From: Xestospongia muta
Taxonomy: Eukaryota > Porifera > Demospongiae > Haplosclerida > Petrosiidae
Length of the DNA stretch: 64,000 nucleotides
Assembly: GCA_963693285.1 (NCBI GenBank)
Contig: OY848917.1
Location: 13,268,192-13,332,191, forward strand
Direction of reading: 5' to 3'
A program made the position numbers and the translations under genes. Positions within the stretch are counted from its first letter, which is position 1. Every line of letters begins with the position of its first letter. The notes below the pieces were generated by a model. It did not search any database, was not told the origin of the DNA, and saw only the letters and a list, made by a program, of their open reading frames with translations. Positions 24,701 to 36,300 of this stretch are shown here, one piece after another.

Positions 24701-25600
24701 TTAAAGTGAATTTGTGAATAGTTCACATATTCATCGAAGTTAGTGTAATTATTAATTCTAATTAAAGAGTAGAATGTGTTTGTCATACTTTTCTAGTGAC
24801 ATAATGAATCCACAAAGAGAATATACAGGACAATACTTGTCATCAAGGTAAACATGTAATGTTGTTATAAGTGTTATCAACTACAATGTTGATTGTTATA
24901 ATACAGATATGGTACTAAAGTTGAAATTGAGTTAAATGATGAGAGTCTACAGTTAAGAGATAATAACAACAAGGAAGATATCAATCCGTATGATAAACTT
25001 GTTTATCCAGTAGTTGTTAAGAAAAAAGATGGTGCTACAATTGAAAGTGAGATAAATGAAGAGAATCTGCAGTTAAGAAATAATAACAATGAAGAAGATG
25101 AAAATTCATATTCACCGCATGTTTACGCAGTGCTTAAGAAGATGGAAGATGGTACTACAGTTGACAGTGAGATACATTATGAGAGTTTACAGTTAAGAGA
25201 TAGTAACAATGAAGAAGATGACAAATCATATTCATCACATGTTTACGCAGTGCTTGAGAAGATGGAAGATGGTACTACAGTTGAAAGTGAGATAAATGAT
25301 GAGAGTCTACAGTTAAGAGATAATAACAATGAAGAAGATGACAAATCATATTCATCACATGTTTATGCAGTGCTTGAGAAGATGAAAGATGGTACTACAG
25401 TTGAAAGTGAGATAAATGATGAGAGTCTGCAGTTAAGAGATAATAACAATGAAGAAGATGATAATTCATATTCATCACATGTTTATGCAGTAGTTAATGA
25501 GAAAGAAGACCAAAATGGATCACCAATACCTTCACCTGCAGCTACTGCAGTGATGAATGATGATGAGATGACAGTTCAGGATGAAGACATAACTGTGTGA
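21716..25600 (+). CDS. Receptor C: largest Ig-Ig-FN3 receptor, five tail repeats
   Basis: The only intact family member on the plus strand. Exons: 21716-21806 signal peptide (MMPNSFIYLVFGVLIPSLA), 21865-22224 Ig1, 22275-22592 Ig2, 23313-23600 FN3, stalk exons 23653-23733, 23788-23859, 23925-24020, 24086-24181 and 24247-24342, 24408-24693 last stalk plus membrane helix, 24797-24847 juxtamembrane, 24907-25600 tail. Total 2529 bases, 842 residues. Ig1 Cys residues lie in ALWCQSAKNES and GIYRCVIPDE, Ig2 Cys residues in YINCTL and WYNCSISN. FN3 has DCDCKTFSVGVTKYTELIIS. The helix is VGVAFLVFTNLITIIVLIIS, followed by FQRRKYEKL. The tail has five 40-residue units with LVYPVV, HVYAVL three times and HVYAVV. 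The stalk is Ser/Thr-rich and may be O-glycosylated. Surface recognition and tyrosine signalling are inferred. Confidence 0.88.
22943..23176. mobile_element. Tc1/mariner-like MITE, copy 1
   Basis: A 234-base foldback flanked by TA on both sides, starting CACTGTAAAAATTGAT and ending in TTTTTTACAGTG. Most of its length pairs with itself (for example ATATGATGTGAAA with TTTCACATCATAT). It lies in the intron between the Ig2 and FN3 exons of receptor C. Related copies are at 32049 and 50627. Confidence 0.85.
23653..24342 (+). repeat. Tandem array of stalk exons in receptor C
   Basis: Five consecutive exons of 81, 72, 96, 96 and 96 bases, each beginning and ending in phase 1. The last three start at 23925, 24086 and 24247, an exact 161-base period of exon plus intron, and are nearly identical. 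Each encodes a unit like VNEVTPS then IWISDVTTINTG. Any number of them can be skipped or gained without loss of frame. Confidence 0.85.
25020..25500 (+). repeat. 120-base coding repeats in the tail of receptor C
   Basis: The unit runs from KMEDGTTVESEINDESLQL to SYSSHVYAVLE. Starts near 25141, 25261 and 25381 give an exact 120-base (40-residue) period. An older unit precedes them from about 25020, and the first LVYPVV unit lies before that. Only a few bases differ among the last copies. Confidence 0.92.
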
Positions 25601-26048
25601 ATGTAACAAAGGAATTACTCATTTATGAAAAACATGTTCAAACATTATTGTTAGAGTAAAAAGAACATATTTTAGTTGTTAACTTTAATACTCAAGTTTG
25701 ATATAATGTGCTTTTTGAAAATGTTAACATAAAATGTGAGCCTATTTCGAATAATTTTTCAAAAATCAAATATGATTAAACCTTCAATTCCTTAAAATTA
25801 TATTTATTTAATTATAATACTTATTGCTTTATTAAATAGTAATTATAAGTTTAGATAAGTGCTTCAGATGAAGATCACATATAACACAAATAATATTAAG
25901 TAACCTGTTAATCAGATCAGATAATTTATTAAATGTAAGATTTGTTGAGCTTCACAGTGATATATTAAGATTTGTCCATATTTAATCTCCAGTTCATACA
26001 ATAGAAATCAGATATTTTGAAATAATTCATCGCATTATCTCCAAACAC
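25601..26048. other. 3' flank of receptor C
   Basis: AT-rich with no open frame. It likely holds the 3' untranslated region and polyadenylation site of C. Confidence 0.5.
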
Positions 26049-26058
26049 ATATTCTTAC

Positions 26059-26677
26059 TAGCCTCGTACCCAGGCGTTCTAGTAAAGAGTAGAACGCCTG
26101 GTGACTACTGCTTGCGCATGCGCTTAATTATTGAAACGTGTTGACATCATAATTACTACTTTTTCAATTAAATGACGAATCGATGGGCTGAGTTTATAAT
26201 GATGACGTTTCATTCACTACATGAATTTAACCATGGCTAGTCGAGTTTGTCGGTTATGCAGTGATTTAGTGGAAGCCAAAAGAGCAACAAACTTGTTTAG
26301 TGCTGTTGGGATGCAAAACAACTGGGTTTCTCGAATAACTTCTTTGCTTGATGTTATCGTTTCGAGAGATCATGGTCTCTCTTTATATATTTGTATTAAG
26401 TGCAAAATTCGAATTGTGTCTCTAGAGAAATCTCTTGCAGACTTAGAGGCATTCAAACAGCTGGTTCCTAACTTCTTTAGAGCATACAGTAGACCAGCAG
26501 AAAAGTTTCTATCAGTACTACAAAGTAGCCATCACAATTATGACATTGAGGTAAAAGGAATTTTGACGTCATAGTTGACGGAGGATTCCTAGAGTATACT
26601 ATTTTCCATGAAATCTGTGGAAATTAAACGCATGCGCAAACAGTTGTTACCAGGCGTTTAGCCTGGGTACGAGGCTA
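26059..26677. mobile_element. 619-base inverted-repeat element, Mutator-like
   Basis: The ends are TAGCCTCGTACCCAGGC and its reverse complement. Homology between the two ends goes on inward to the TTGCGCATGCG block, giving imperfect inverted repeats of roughly 55-65 bases. It is flanked by a perfect 10-base direct repeat, ATATTCTTAC, at 26049-26058 and 26678-26687. Each end also holds a small hairpin (CCAGGCGTTCT with AGAACGCCTGG on the left). Long inverted repeats with a 9-11 base target duplication fit the Mutator superfamily. No transposase is inside, so it is non-autonomous. Confidence 0.88.
26221..26574 (+). CDS. ZAD-like zinc-binding domain inside the element
   Basis: A 117-codon frame in the middle of the 619-base element. 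MASRVCRLCSDLVEAKRA and later LSLYICIKCKIRIVSLE give two CxxC pairs about 50 residues apart, with LF, an Ile/Leu-rich helix region and the LxxxI(C)xxC layout of the ZAD (zinc-finger-associated) domain. At the end, ATTGAG|GTAAAAGG can serve as a splice donor (about 26551), after which only seven codons remain before a stop. It therefore looks like a first exon cut from a longer gene. A TGACGTCA box lies at about 26564. Whether it is expressed is unknown. Confidence 0.6.
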   Translation: MNLTMASRVCRLCSDLVEAKRATNLFSAVGMQNNWVSRITSLLDVIVSRDHGLSLYICIKCKIRIVSLEKSLADLEAFKQLVPNFFRAYSRPAEKFLSVLQSSHHNYDIEVKGILTS

Positions 26678-26687
26678 ATATTCTTAC

Positions 26688-28900
26688 ATTCATTGTATAC
26701 AATGCAATTTCTACAATGTCATTACTGTGACAACTGATAATGACTTCCTTAAGTAAGCCTCAGTAGAATAACTCTAGTTAAAGTCTTCCTGTGTGTTCAC
26801 TCAATGAATTCATACCAAGTGTTGTCATTTTAACAGATCGTTAGCTACAACAATCCTTGACTGACTTTAAATTGTTATATGTGAGTAAGTCATGTAGATC
26901 TCTATAATAGTAAATACACAGGAGGTATATAGTTACAAAACTCATTTTAAAAGCATGTTTTAAAAAAGGCACAACTTTTACAAATTTTCACAACACCACT
27001 ACTATGTATGTATATTATATATATATAATAGACTTGGTCATTCAGTAATAAACAGCGTATCAATTATTTTGAATGTGATTGGCCAAACAAAAGACAATTT
27101 TAACATTGATGGTGACAACACAATGGAATATATCAAAATATAAAACTATGTAATTAAAGTGATATGTATCAACTTTTACAAATTACATGAACATTAAACC
27201 AATTAGGACAGACACTGATAATGGGAGATCACATTCTACTCATAAATATATGTTAACAATAAATGCATATAATGTGGCTTATCATGGGAAGAACAGAGAA
27301 ACTGACTTTATCATAGTCAGCAGACTTTAAAGGTTTGAATACTTCCCATCTGCAAGTTGTACTACTTGTAGAAAACAACTAAAATACGCTCCTCAAGGTT
27401 TTAGTAATATATATAGCTTCAACTTTTTATAATTTTAGTGAATTTAGTGACTATAATTATAATAGCTAACATGGTACAGATTAATTTGTTAATTAACACA
27501 TTAAATTACATTAGGTCTGGGTAAAGCTCAAAAGTATTACACACTACATTAGAACATAATTAGTACATGCATTTATATGTTAACATATATTTTTGGGTAT
27601 AATGTGATCTCCAGCTATTAATAGCTTATATTTTTGGTTTTAGTGTTCATTTTATTTTATAGACTGAACATCATGTTCCCTTACATACTAGTCCACTATG
27701 TTGTCAATACTTAACTCAAAATCAACTATATTTATCTGAAATTATCAATAGATGACTGACTTTTATAAATTTCTATTATGTCATCTCTTGTAATTAGAGT
27801 TGATGTTTTGTCATTATGTCAGTTTAATTACAGTTTAATATTTCAGTATACTCCATTGTGTTGTCACATTGAATGTTAAATTTTTTTTATTTTACCAATA
27901 ACATTCAACATAATTGTTTAGCTGTTCACTACTGAATGAATACTGTTCATACCTAAAACTATTTGTGTATAAGAAATGAGATCTTTTCCCTGTGTATTGT
28001 ATAAAGTGATCAATTAAATTCAGATGGTTAGTACATTTGTCAACTGCTGGAGTCTACAGTTTGCTGAACCTCAAGAAGCTCTAATGTGACCTTTTCACTC
28101 TAGTAAAGAATCTAACTACAGTGCTGTATGTTTGCTATTATTAATTGTATATATTTCAAAAAAGTGCACTATATTTAACTTGAATATTAAAATTAAACAG
28201 TAATTTCATCCTCTGTAAGTCTAGCAATAATCTTTCAAGCATGTCCTCCATAAATGTAGTTATTGTTTTCACATTCACTACAATTGAATGATACTATGAC
28301 AATGGAACAGCAACTATAAAAGATGATTTAGTCTCTGACAATTATCTGGTGGGTAAATCATAGGTAACACAGAACAATCTGTTAGCTTGACTGGCTAGAT
28401 CAGTTGTTCTAGTAGTGGCCACAATCTCCTATATGTAATAGTGCTATATTAATTTAATCACAAGTCACAAGATTGGGGTATTAAAGACCACAACTTGGGA
28501 TCTAACTGTCTACATGACTGGACCTTATCTAGAGGAGATTGACCAGAGAGGATAAGGTGGACTTTGTTTTCAAAAACTTTAGGTGAGTGACTCTCTTCGA
28601 TTATGTTCATGTATATGTAAATTACATCTATAATTTAAGTGATTGATGCAACTAGTAGTTTCATATTCTCTTTAGTTATAGTTAACAACTGGAAGCATTT
28701 ATTAAACAATCTTATTTGCACAGTTGTAATAGAGCAGTAATAGAACTGTTTATAACTTTGAACATATACCTACTCAACATACCATGAACCCTTATATATA
28801 AAAACATTGATGGTTGATTAACATTATTGTTATCAATACATTTTCGTATGAGTTGACAAAATCCTCAACATTGAGTATTATATTAGCTACATATATTTAC
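26688..28900. other. Intergenic, with copies of receptor-cluster flank
   Basis: No gene was recognised. 27380-28100 resembles 12590-13300, the flank of receptor A. 28200-28290 resembles the 3' end region of receptor genes (compare 13900-13990), so it is probably the last scrap of a lost copy. Confidence 0.6.
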
Positions 28901-28908
28901 TATTGTAG

Positions 28909-29160
28909 GACTTGGAGCCACATTTGATATCGATTTAATTCAGAGAGTAGGTGAAATCACTGCTGATGAAGGTCAGGCATTACATAATATTATGTTAGCT
29001 AAATTGAATGGTTCAAGTACTGAGGCTGCTGGTCTGAAATGTTTTTCTCCTGATGTTAATCATTTTCATAATCCATGATAGGGACATGGTAAAAGACATT
29101 TAGCAAAGACGCTACCACCTATCATTGATGGGTGTGGCTTACACAAAATGGCCTTCAAAA
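28909..29160 (+). pseudogene. GH3 glycoside hydrolase-like fragment
   Basis: After an AG acceptor, the plus strand reads LGATFDIDLIQRVGEITADE, then GQALHN, then AAGLKCFSPDVNHFHNP, two stop codons, and GHGKRH. The order matches the beta-glucosidase/beta-xylosidase GH3 barrel, where the usual text is an S-P-N/D-x-N...D-P-R/W-W-G-R/H-G block. Both stops lie where Arg/Trp and Trp are expected (about 29077-29082). No catalytic Asp region was found. This is a dead fragment. The 65-codon frame at 29497-29694 could be a further piece, but I cannot support that. Confidence 0.6.
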
Positions 29161-29169
29161 AGACAGTTA

Positions 29170-30330
29170 TAGTAGACTTTGTAGCAACATAATTCATGAA
29201 ACAGCTCTATAACTCATAATTAATGTTGTCTTATTCCAATACTAGATATTTTCATTCTCATACCTGAAGTATTATTAGCACTTTTGGTTCCAGGTTCCAG
29301 GGTTATGTAGTAATGAAGTTCCTCTATTTTTACGTTTTCCTCAAAATCTAAATCTTTAATATTTTTCAGCAAATTTACCTCTTAACATTTTAATAGCAAT
29401 TGGAGTTATTTGTTCTTATGTTCTGAAAACTTTATAAGTAATAATAATAACTGACTTTAATATTTAGTTTCCTTTTCCCACAGCATCAAGGTATATTTGC
29501 ATCAGGAAAAACATCATTCTTACTATCAGTACATCAGAGAGAAAGATCCTGATTGCACTTTGTTATTAATTTGTATTACGTTGCTGTATTTTAAACTCAA
29601 TACAGAAGGTACTGATTCATTTATAAAAGCTGTAGAGATGTATTTCTTTTGTTCAATATTAAGGACATCTGCCCATTCAAACATCACAGTGTGATCAAAA
29701 GGAGTATCAATAATATATATACCCAGAGCTTGCAGAAACTACCTATTTTTAATCATCTAGATATTTTCCAGTCTTATCTGGAAAGATAATTGATGATACT
29801 GCTATTTTGTCAACAACACTGGACAATACAAAACACTTCACTGGTGGTGTTTCATCAAATGCCAGTAATACTGAGTCTATTTGATAATGTGAAATAAATA
29901 AAATATTATTGTGCTGTTTGCAAATTTAATGCAGAAAAATAGTCAGCTATGACCTTGTTTAGACACTGTCAGTACAAACTTTAAGAATCCATTGTTTTCT
30001 GGGTTTATACATCATGATTCAGACTATTGTATACAGCTACACATTTACCCAATCTAAAGTTAGTTGTTCACGCTATGATCAATTAAACAGTAAAGCTAAT
30101 GAACTCAGCATTTTTTAAAGTCATACAACAGAAAGGAGTAAAAAGTATATAGAAATTAAAATGAATATATAGCCATTATGCATTATATTGATTCAAGTCA
30201 TCAGGTCTTGATTGTCTTTTTTATTGTAATCAGTCTTTTGTTAGCAATTGACACAATGTTCTCATTATCTTTAGTATAATTAGATAAAGTAGCCAAGGAT
30301 GCCTCAATCTAGATATTTGTATAATGAATA
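29170..30330. other. Intergenic, no recognised gene
   Basis: AT-rich. It holds one open frame (29497-29694, ending SAHSNITV) without a known motif. The right end is the 3' side of the class C GPCR gene. Confidence 0.4.
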
Positions 30331-30336
30331 TTAATT

Positions 30337-33300
30337 TCAAAGCAAAAGCATCTGATACTTTTCAGTGCATGTCACTAGCTTAGGCAAATACAAGTTAAAT
30401 ACAGTTTTTGGACACACGCACACACATTATGCATATTTACTCACTTTTAATATTGATGATTTTAATTGACGTATTTCCTCGCATTTTTGAAAAAAGAGTT
30501 TTTTTGCAGATAATGTTCTTTGTAAACATGCTTCCTGTTTTGCTTTCTTGAGGTCATTTACAATGGCTACAAACTTTATGAAGCAATACAAAATATTATT
30601 AATAATATGCGATCATCAACAAACTTTACTTTTGGTAAGTACATTGCAGTTAGTAAGAATGTACCAATTAAAGGTACAGGGCATGTAAAAATCATAACAC
30701 TATATTCAAGTCTGATTGAAGAAGTAAAGAGTATGCCTGCGATAAATGAAAGTACGACAACAAAAAATGTAAAAGTAACAATTATCAGACTAGACAGTTC
30801 TCCTTCCTTCTTGAAATAGGAAATGATTTTGAGATTATGAAGTGACAGTGCTAGTATCGTTACGAACAGAATTAAAATATAGATATTTACTGCCAGATCC
30901 CACAAATTAGAGTGCCTTGCGCAATAATATTCTATTTTTGTTGAATCCTGGACATTCTACAAAAAGCGAAAGTAATCAATATAACTGAAGAGCTAAAAAA
31001 ACGGAGATTATAGTACACACACTCACTAAAATATATAACTATCCCAGATTAGGATTGTAACTACAATAATACTTACTGGATCTTGACAATCATCTTCTAT
31101 ATATTGTGTTGCAATAAAATGTGGACTGATGATCATTCTTGAGACAACAATTGTAATCACAGGAAACACAATAACGATTATTACGAATAACAATACACGG
31201 TCAGAGAGATACCTCTGATAGCAAAATTATAATTTCAAAACAGTAAACAGTAGGAGATGTTATCAAAGAACAGCACTATGAATTACAAAGAGTGCACCTT
31301 TATCATTTATGCTTACCCTAAGTCTAATTCTTGGATTACGAAATATGCGATAGATTCGCCAATTTTTAACCAATAAAGTAGAAAAAAGTGTTGTGATTGA
31401 TGTATACAATATGCAATAAGATGCCTACATAATGGCAAGAAATATTACTAAAAAATTAAAAGAACAACAACAGACATACATCACAGAGAGGAGGTATTGC
31501 TTTTTTATAATTTTCCTTGTTTCCCATGTAGAAATATACCAATAAAATCAAGCCGGCAATGAACATGCAACAGCATGACAAATTAAGGATAATATTGAAT
31601 TTTGGAGATGAAGCTTTGATGTGCCTAGTAATGAACAAATATAGTCATCAATTATATCATTACATAAGCTAAATTTATTCATTGCTAAGAACTAACTTGT
31701 TTTGTCTCCATATAAATGTAACTACTAATAGAGCAAGACCAGCAACAATTCCAAATAAATTCCATGCTGCAATTATAACTACAGTAACCAAGAAACCCGT
31801 TGGTACAAATGAACAGTTATGTGGAGTACCATCAGTTGGTAAATATCCACCTGTATTAATAATTATATATATTGGTTACTGTTAACATTTTAATTATGGT
31901 TACATTACAGATGTAAACATAGACAAATAATCATAGATTCATAAGTTATAATGATTCTTTGACTTGCTACCTACATGACCTATTAGTGTCTTTATCTGTA
32001 TTTTGTATACATCATTTCTTAATAAAACTTCTTGTTTGTGCATCACTACACAGTAAAAGTGATTGGGTTGATTTAATTAATATATTGCTATACAGGTTGC
32101 ATGATACAAAGTTCTAGAACTAATAATGATTTTTGAAGAAATAAAAACATTTTTATTTGATAGACAATCAAGTCCATAGGATAATAATAATCTAAACAAT
32201 ATTATGTTTACTTTCAGTCGCATCATGTAACTTGGATAACCATATATTGGGAAAAACAACCAATTAGTTTTTACAGTGTACAAAAATATGTAGAATTGTT
32301 AATATAAGACAATGCATAAAATGCAAATAATTTATTGTTTTTTTCTATTTAATAGGAATATTGAATAAAATTGATCATTGTGTATCAAAAACACTTATAT
32401 AAAATTCTAATAATGTTAACCAATGAGAAAAGAAACATTGTATGTGTAAAACTACATAAGTACTAAATTAAGCATACTTTGATTTACCAAAATTGAAGCT
32501 TTAAGTGTGTCAGAATTCAAAATAGCCTCAAGTTTGGATGAAATAGAGTTAAAAGATACTAAGTTTACATTAAGTATACAAAAGAGGAAGGAAAACTCCT
32601 TTGTCCTCTCTATATGACCATCATGTTTTCAGTCCTTTTTCCTTCAACATGATCACTGTTGCTTTTCTCTAACTACCAAACATGAGATGTTTTAAATCTT
32701 GTTATAAAATGTATGTGTATTGGCACTACATGTGGCAATGCAGATCCTATTAGTATATTCTTATACATTCCTGTCCTTTGTCTATAAGCCTTATTGCTCT
32801 ATTACTTGTTTCTCATAGTTGTTGCCCTATGTTATCACAAATGCTATCTGGAAGACTAAGATAAGTCAATTCCAAGGAAGTCATACTTAATGATTCCATC
32901 ATAAATAGTTGTAGATTGAACATTTTTCTTCAGGAGAAAAAACATAGCTACTTCTAAAACCAATATAAATTGTCACTGGAGCAACTCATTTTCATTCATA
33001 GATAACAAAAAGGAGAAAACCAGTAAATAATAGTACCAGAATAACGATTTATCAAAATTAAAATAGAGAATATGGAAGAGCCAGTCAACATTAAAAATCA
33101 CATGCAGTATATAACATCCCAAAACAATCAGTATGTATCACAATTAAACTACTGGTTATATTAGTTGTAACTACATATCTTTACTTAATTCTATATAGTT
33201 CCATTCTTTGAAAAGAAAACTAACAAAATATGTAAATCTCAACACACCTTTCCATGAAACATCACAGCAATGAGAGCTATTCTTACAAACATTGTAGACA

Positions 33301-36300
33301 GGTCTTTGCTCTCCTATTGACTCCAAACTCCCCAAAATACATTCTTTCTTTCCTTTACAATAAAATGATTAATTTTGATGACAATAAAACCTTACCAGAT
33401 AATTGTGTCACTAAACCTTTACCATAATTACTTCTACTACCAGAATGATTAAAGTTTTGAATACCCTAATGTTAAAGAAGTAAATGATAATATTAAGTGA
33501 GACTGTAAAAAATAAGTACTTACTGCGAGTCCATTAAATGGATTAATTGAGTTCTTTAAGCTATCTTGAAGAATTTTGATAAGACGCGGATAAAACCATG
33601 GATTATCAATAACAAAAAAGATGTCATCATTCAAAAATTCATTCTCAATTTTAGTTAGACTAGCATTCCATGTCAGAGCTAAAACAGTAGTAGCATCATA
33701 TGCATTTAATAACTTAGAATGAATAATAAGAGAATAATAATCCTCCATTGTTATATCAGCTGACATATTAAGTACTGTATTATAAAATATTATAGAAAAA
33801 ATATCTTTTACTTCCTGCAGAAAATATGCATCAATAAAGTAAAGTGACAAAGATTAATTACAAAACTAACATTTCTCTTATTCATGTTAAATGGAAAGGT
33901 ATCCACAAATAGCGTACAATTGATAGCTTCCAATATCTGTTCATTAGTACAATTAGAGTTAGACCTATTTTTTTCCAAGTACCACCACCTAGTGCTATAC
34001 ATACCAGGTAGGATCCAAACATGGTCAGCAGTAGTAAGTTTCAGATGGTATGCCTAAAATGATAGTATAATATTATAGCAATATTTCAGATTATAACAAC
34101 TTACAACACAAAATACAGTTCTAGCATGTAATTCTCCAAGCATGAGTAAAAATATTCGGATATCTTTAGCCTAAACATTGAGAAATACATGTTATTGAAA
34201 ACTCAAGACAACAAATATTGTTTGCAAATTAAAAGATTTCAAGTTGTTTAAAAACAAACTAAAGGATGAGTTACGAGTTTATGAACTTACAACATCAAGA
34301 CACTTACTTTTGCATCTTTTAAATTTTTTTCGGGTGATGTTTTGAAAGAGCCCAGATCAAAAACAGTTATATTACTATTATTTCTTTGTAAACTATTTGA
34401 TAATAGCTCAGCAACCTGCATGATTTCAAAGTGTGAATAACAAATGGCTAATGATATAAACTTATTTATATGACACCACCATATCATTTAATTGCATAAT
34501 TATATTATTGTCAGAAGATGTGCAAAATAACAAACTATTGACTAAAAATGATCGCTTCCTGTTTTGTATTTAACATTGACATCTAGAAAGAACAATTACT
34601 AAGTAACATGGATGCAAAAGTAATTGCTTTCCTGTACATATATAATAATGTAAAATAACATTTATAAAAATGTGTGCTTTTAAATAAGTGCAATGCTTAG
34701 AAGTATCCCTTCTGATGAAAGATTCTAACTTGCATGGATGTACTATATTCTTTAATATAGTTCATTAATAATTAGATTAATATTATAAATTCTTAGTACT
34801 TACTGAAACATAGTATTCTTCCTCTACTGATAAAATACCCACTCTTCTCCAACTAAAGTGTTCTAATAACTCTCTTCTCACTTTATTTAAAAAGTGATCA
34901 TCTGGTACTGTAGCGTAGAAATAAGGGTATCTACTGGTGTCCTCAAGTGATAAATCAGTCACTGAATATGATATCTAACAAAAAAATTCTTGAGTTTCAT
35001 TGAATATGTTATTCAATTTTTATTGCAACAATAGTAAGTTCTCATTTCTTCAAGATACAAGAATTTTAATTTACACGTGTTAAATTTTTGATTTACAAAA
35101 AGCATACATCCCCAATCTACCTGTAAAATATTCAATTTTCCACAAATATAACCAATACTTTTAGCAATGTTAGGATGATCAGGACCAATAACTCCATGAA
35201 AAGAATATTTTGCATATCTTCTTATTATTATTCGATATGGTTCAGTTGGATCCTATATAATATAAGCAGTTACATAATACGGTGAAAAACAGACTTAAGG
35301 TAGATTAACAAGATGCAGTTACTGCTTAGTAATGATACCTTCAATTAGCAAATAATTTATAAATTAGTGATTATAGCAAATAAATTTAATTGGAAGTCAC
35401 TAAATGCATCATACTTTTTTTATTGTTTGCAACCTCCCTCTCTTAAATCTTTTTAAACTCTTAAGTTAGCACTAAATGTGTAATTCTACTAATGTGTGGA
35501 TGTATTTTACACATAGCAGCCTCATGCTTTTGACTTAGCAAATTTAAACGTATGTTGATTCATCACATCTTCAAACCTGGAATATCTTTAACATATGTAA
35601 TCTGTTTTAATCTCAACCATTTGTCCTGCATGATGATGGCATATAGTGCACTACCACATATTTAATAATTATATGATGACCCTCTTAACTTTGTTTTTTT
35701 TGTGTTCTCATGTTAGTGAGGTTTGCCAACACTGTTTGATTGAATTGACATAATGGTTGACAAATCACACGAGTAAGTGTTACAGTTTGTACATCAAAGC
35801 TGTGTTATACCATACTGTTTTATTAAATGTTAATTTTAATTTTTTAAAAAATAGTAAGATTTTAACCTGTACCTACCTTGTGTTAAATGCTCTTGATTTG
35901 TCAAACATAGAGCAAAAAGACAATATATATTAAAATAGTTGTTTATGGTGTTATATAAAATGCAATGTTGTTAGGGATGTACAAGTATTTTATGATTTTA
36001 AAATTAAGGAAAACTATAAAACTACAAACTGAAAGTGATTTTGCCAAAACAATAAAAGAAATAAACTGTAACTTTATGTACTCACTCTGCTGCACCATTG
36101 AATGGCTGGTGTAGTGAACAGATAAAATATAAACCACAAAGTTGTTTATATCAGATTAAATTGGTATGTTTTTTGGGAATCAGAGTTGATGATTATTTTT
36201 TGTTTAGTTAGTTGTATGATTCTATAATATGGTCAACAATATATACCTAATGTATGGTTATCTTTGTTAGTGGATTAAGATGAAATGTAACTTGGATGCA

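Noticed and set aside
30607..30819. 70-codon plus frame over the last membrane exon of the GPCR
   Set aside because: It is antisense to a well-supported membrane exon, with no motif of its own.
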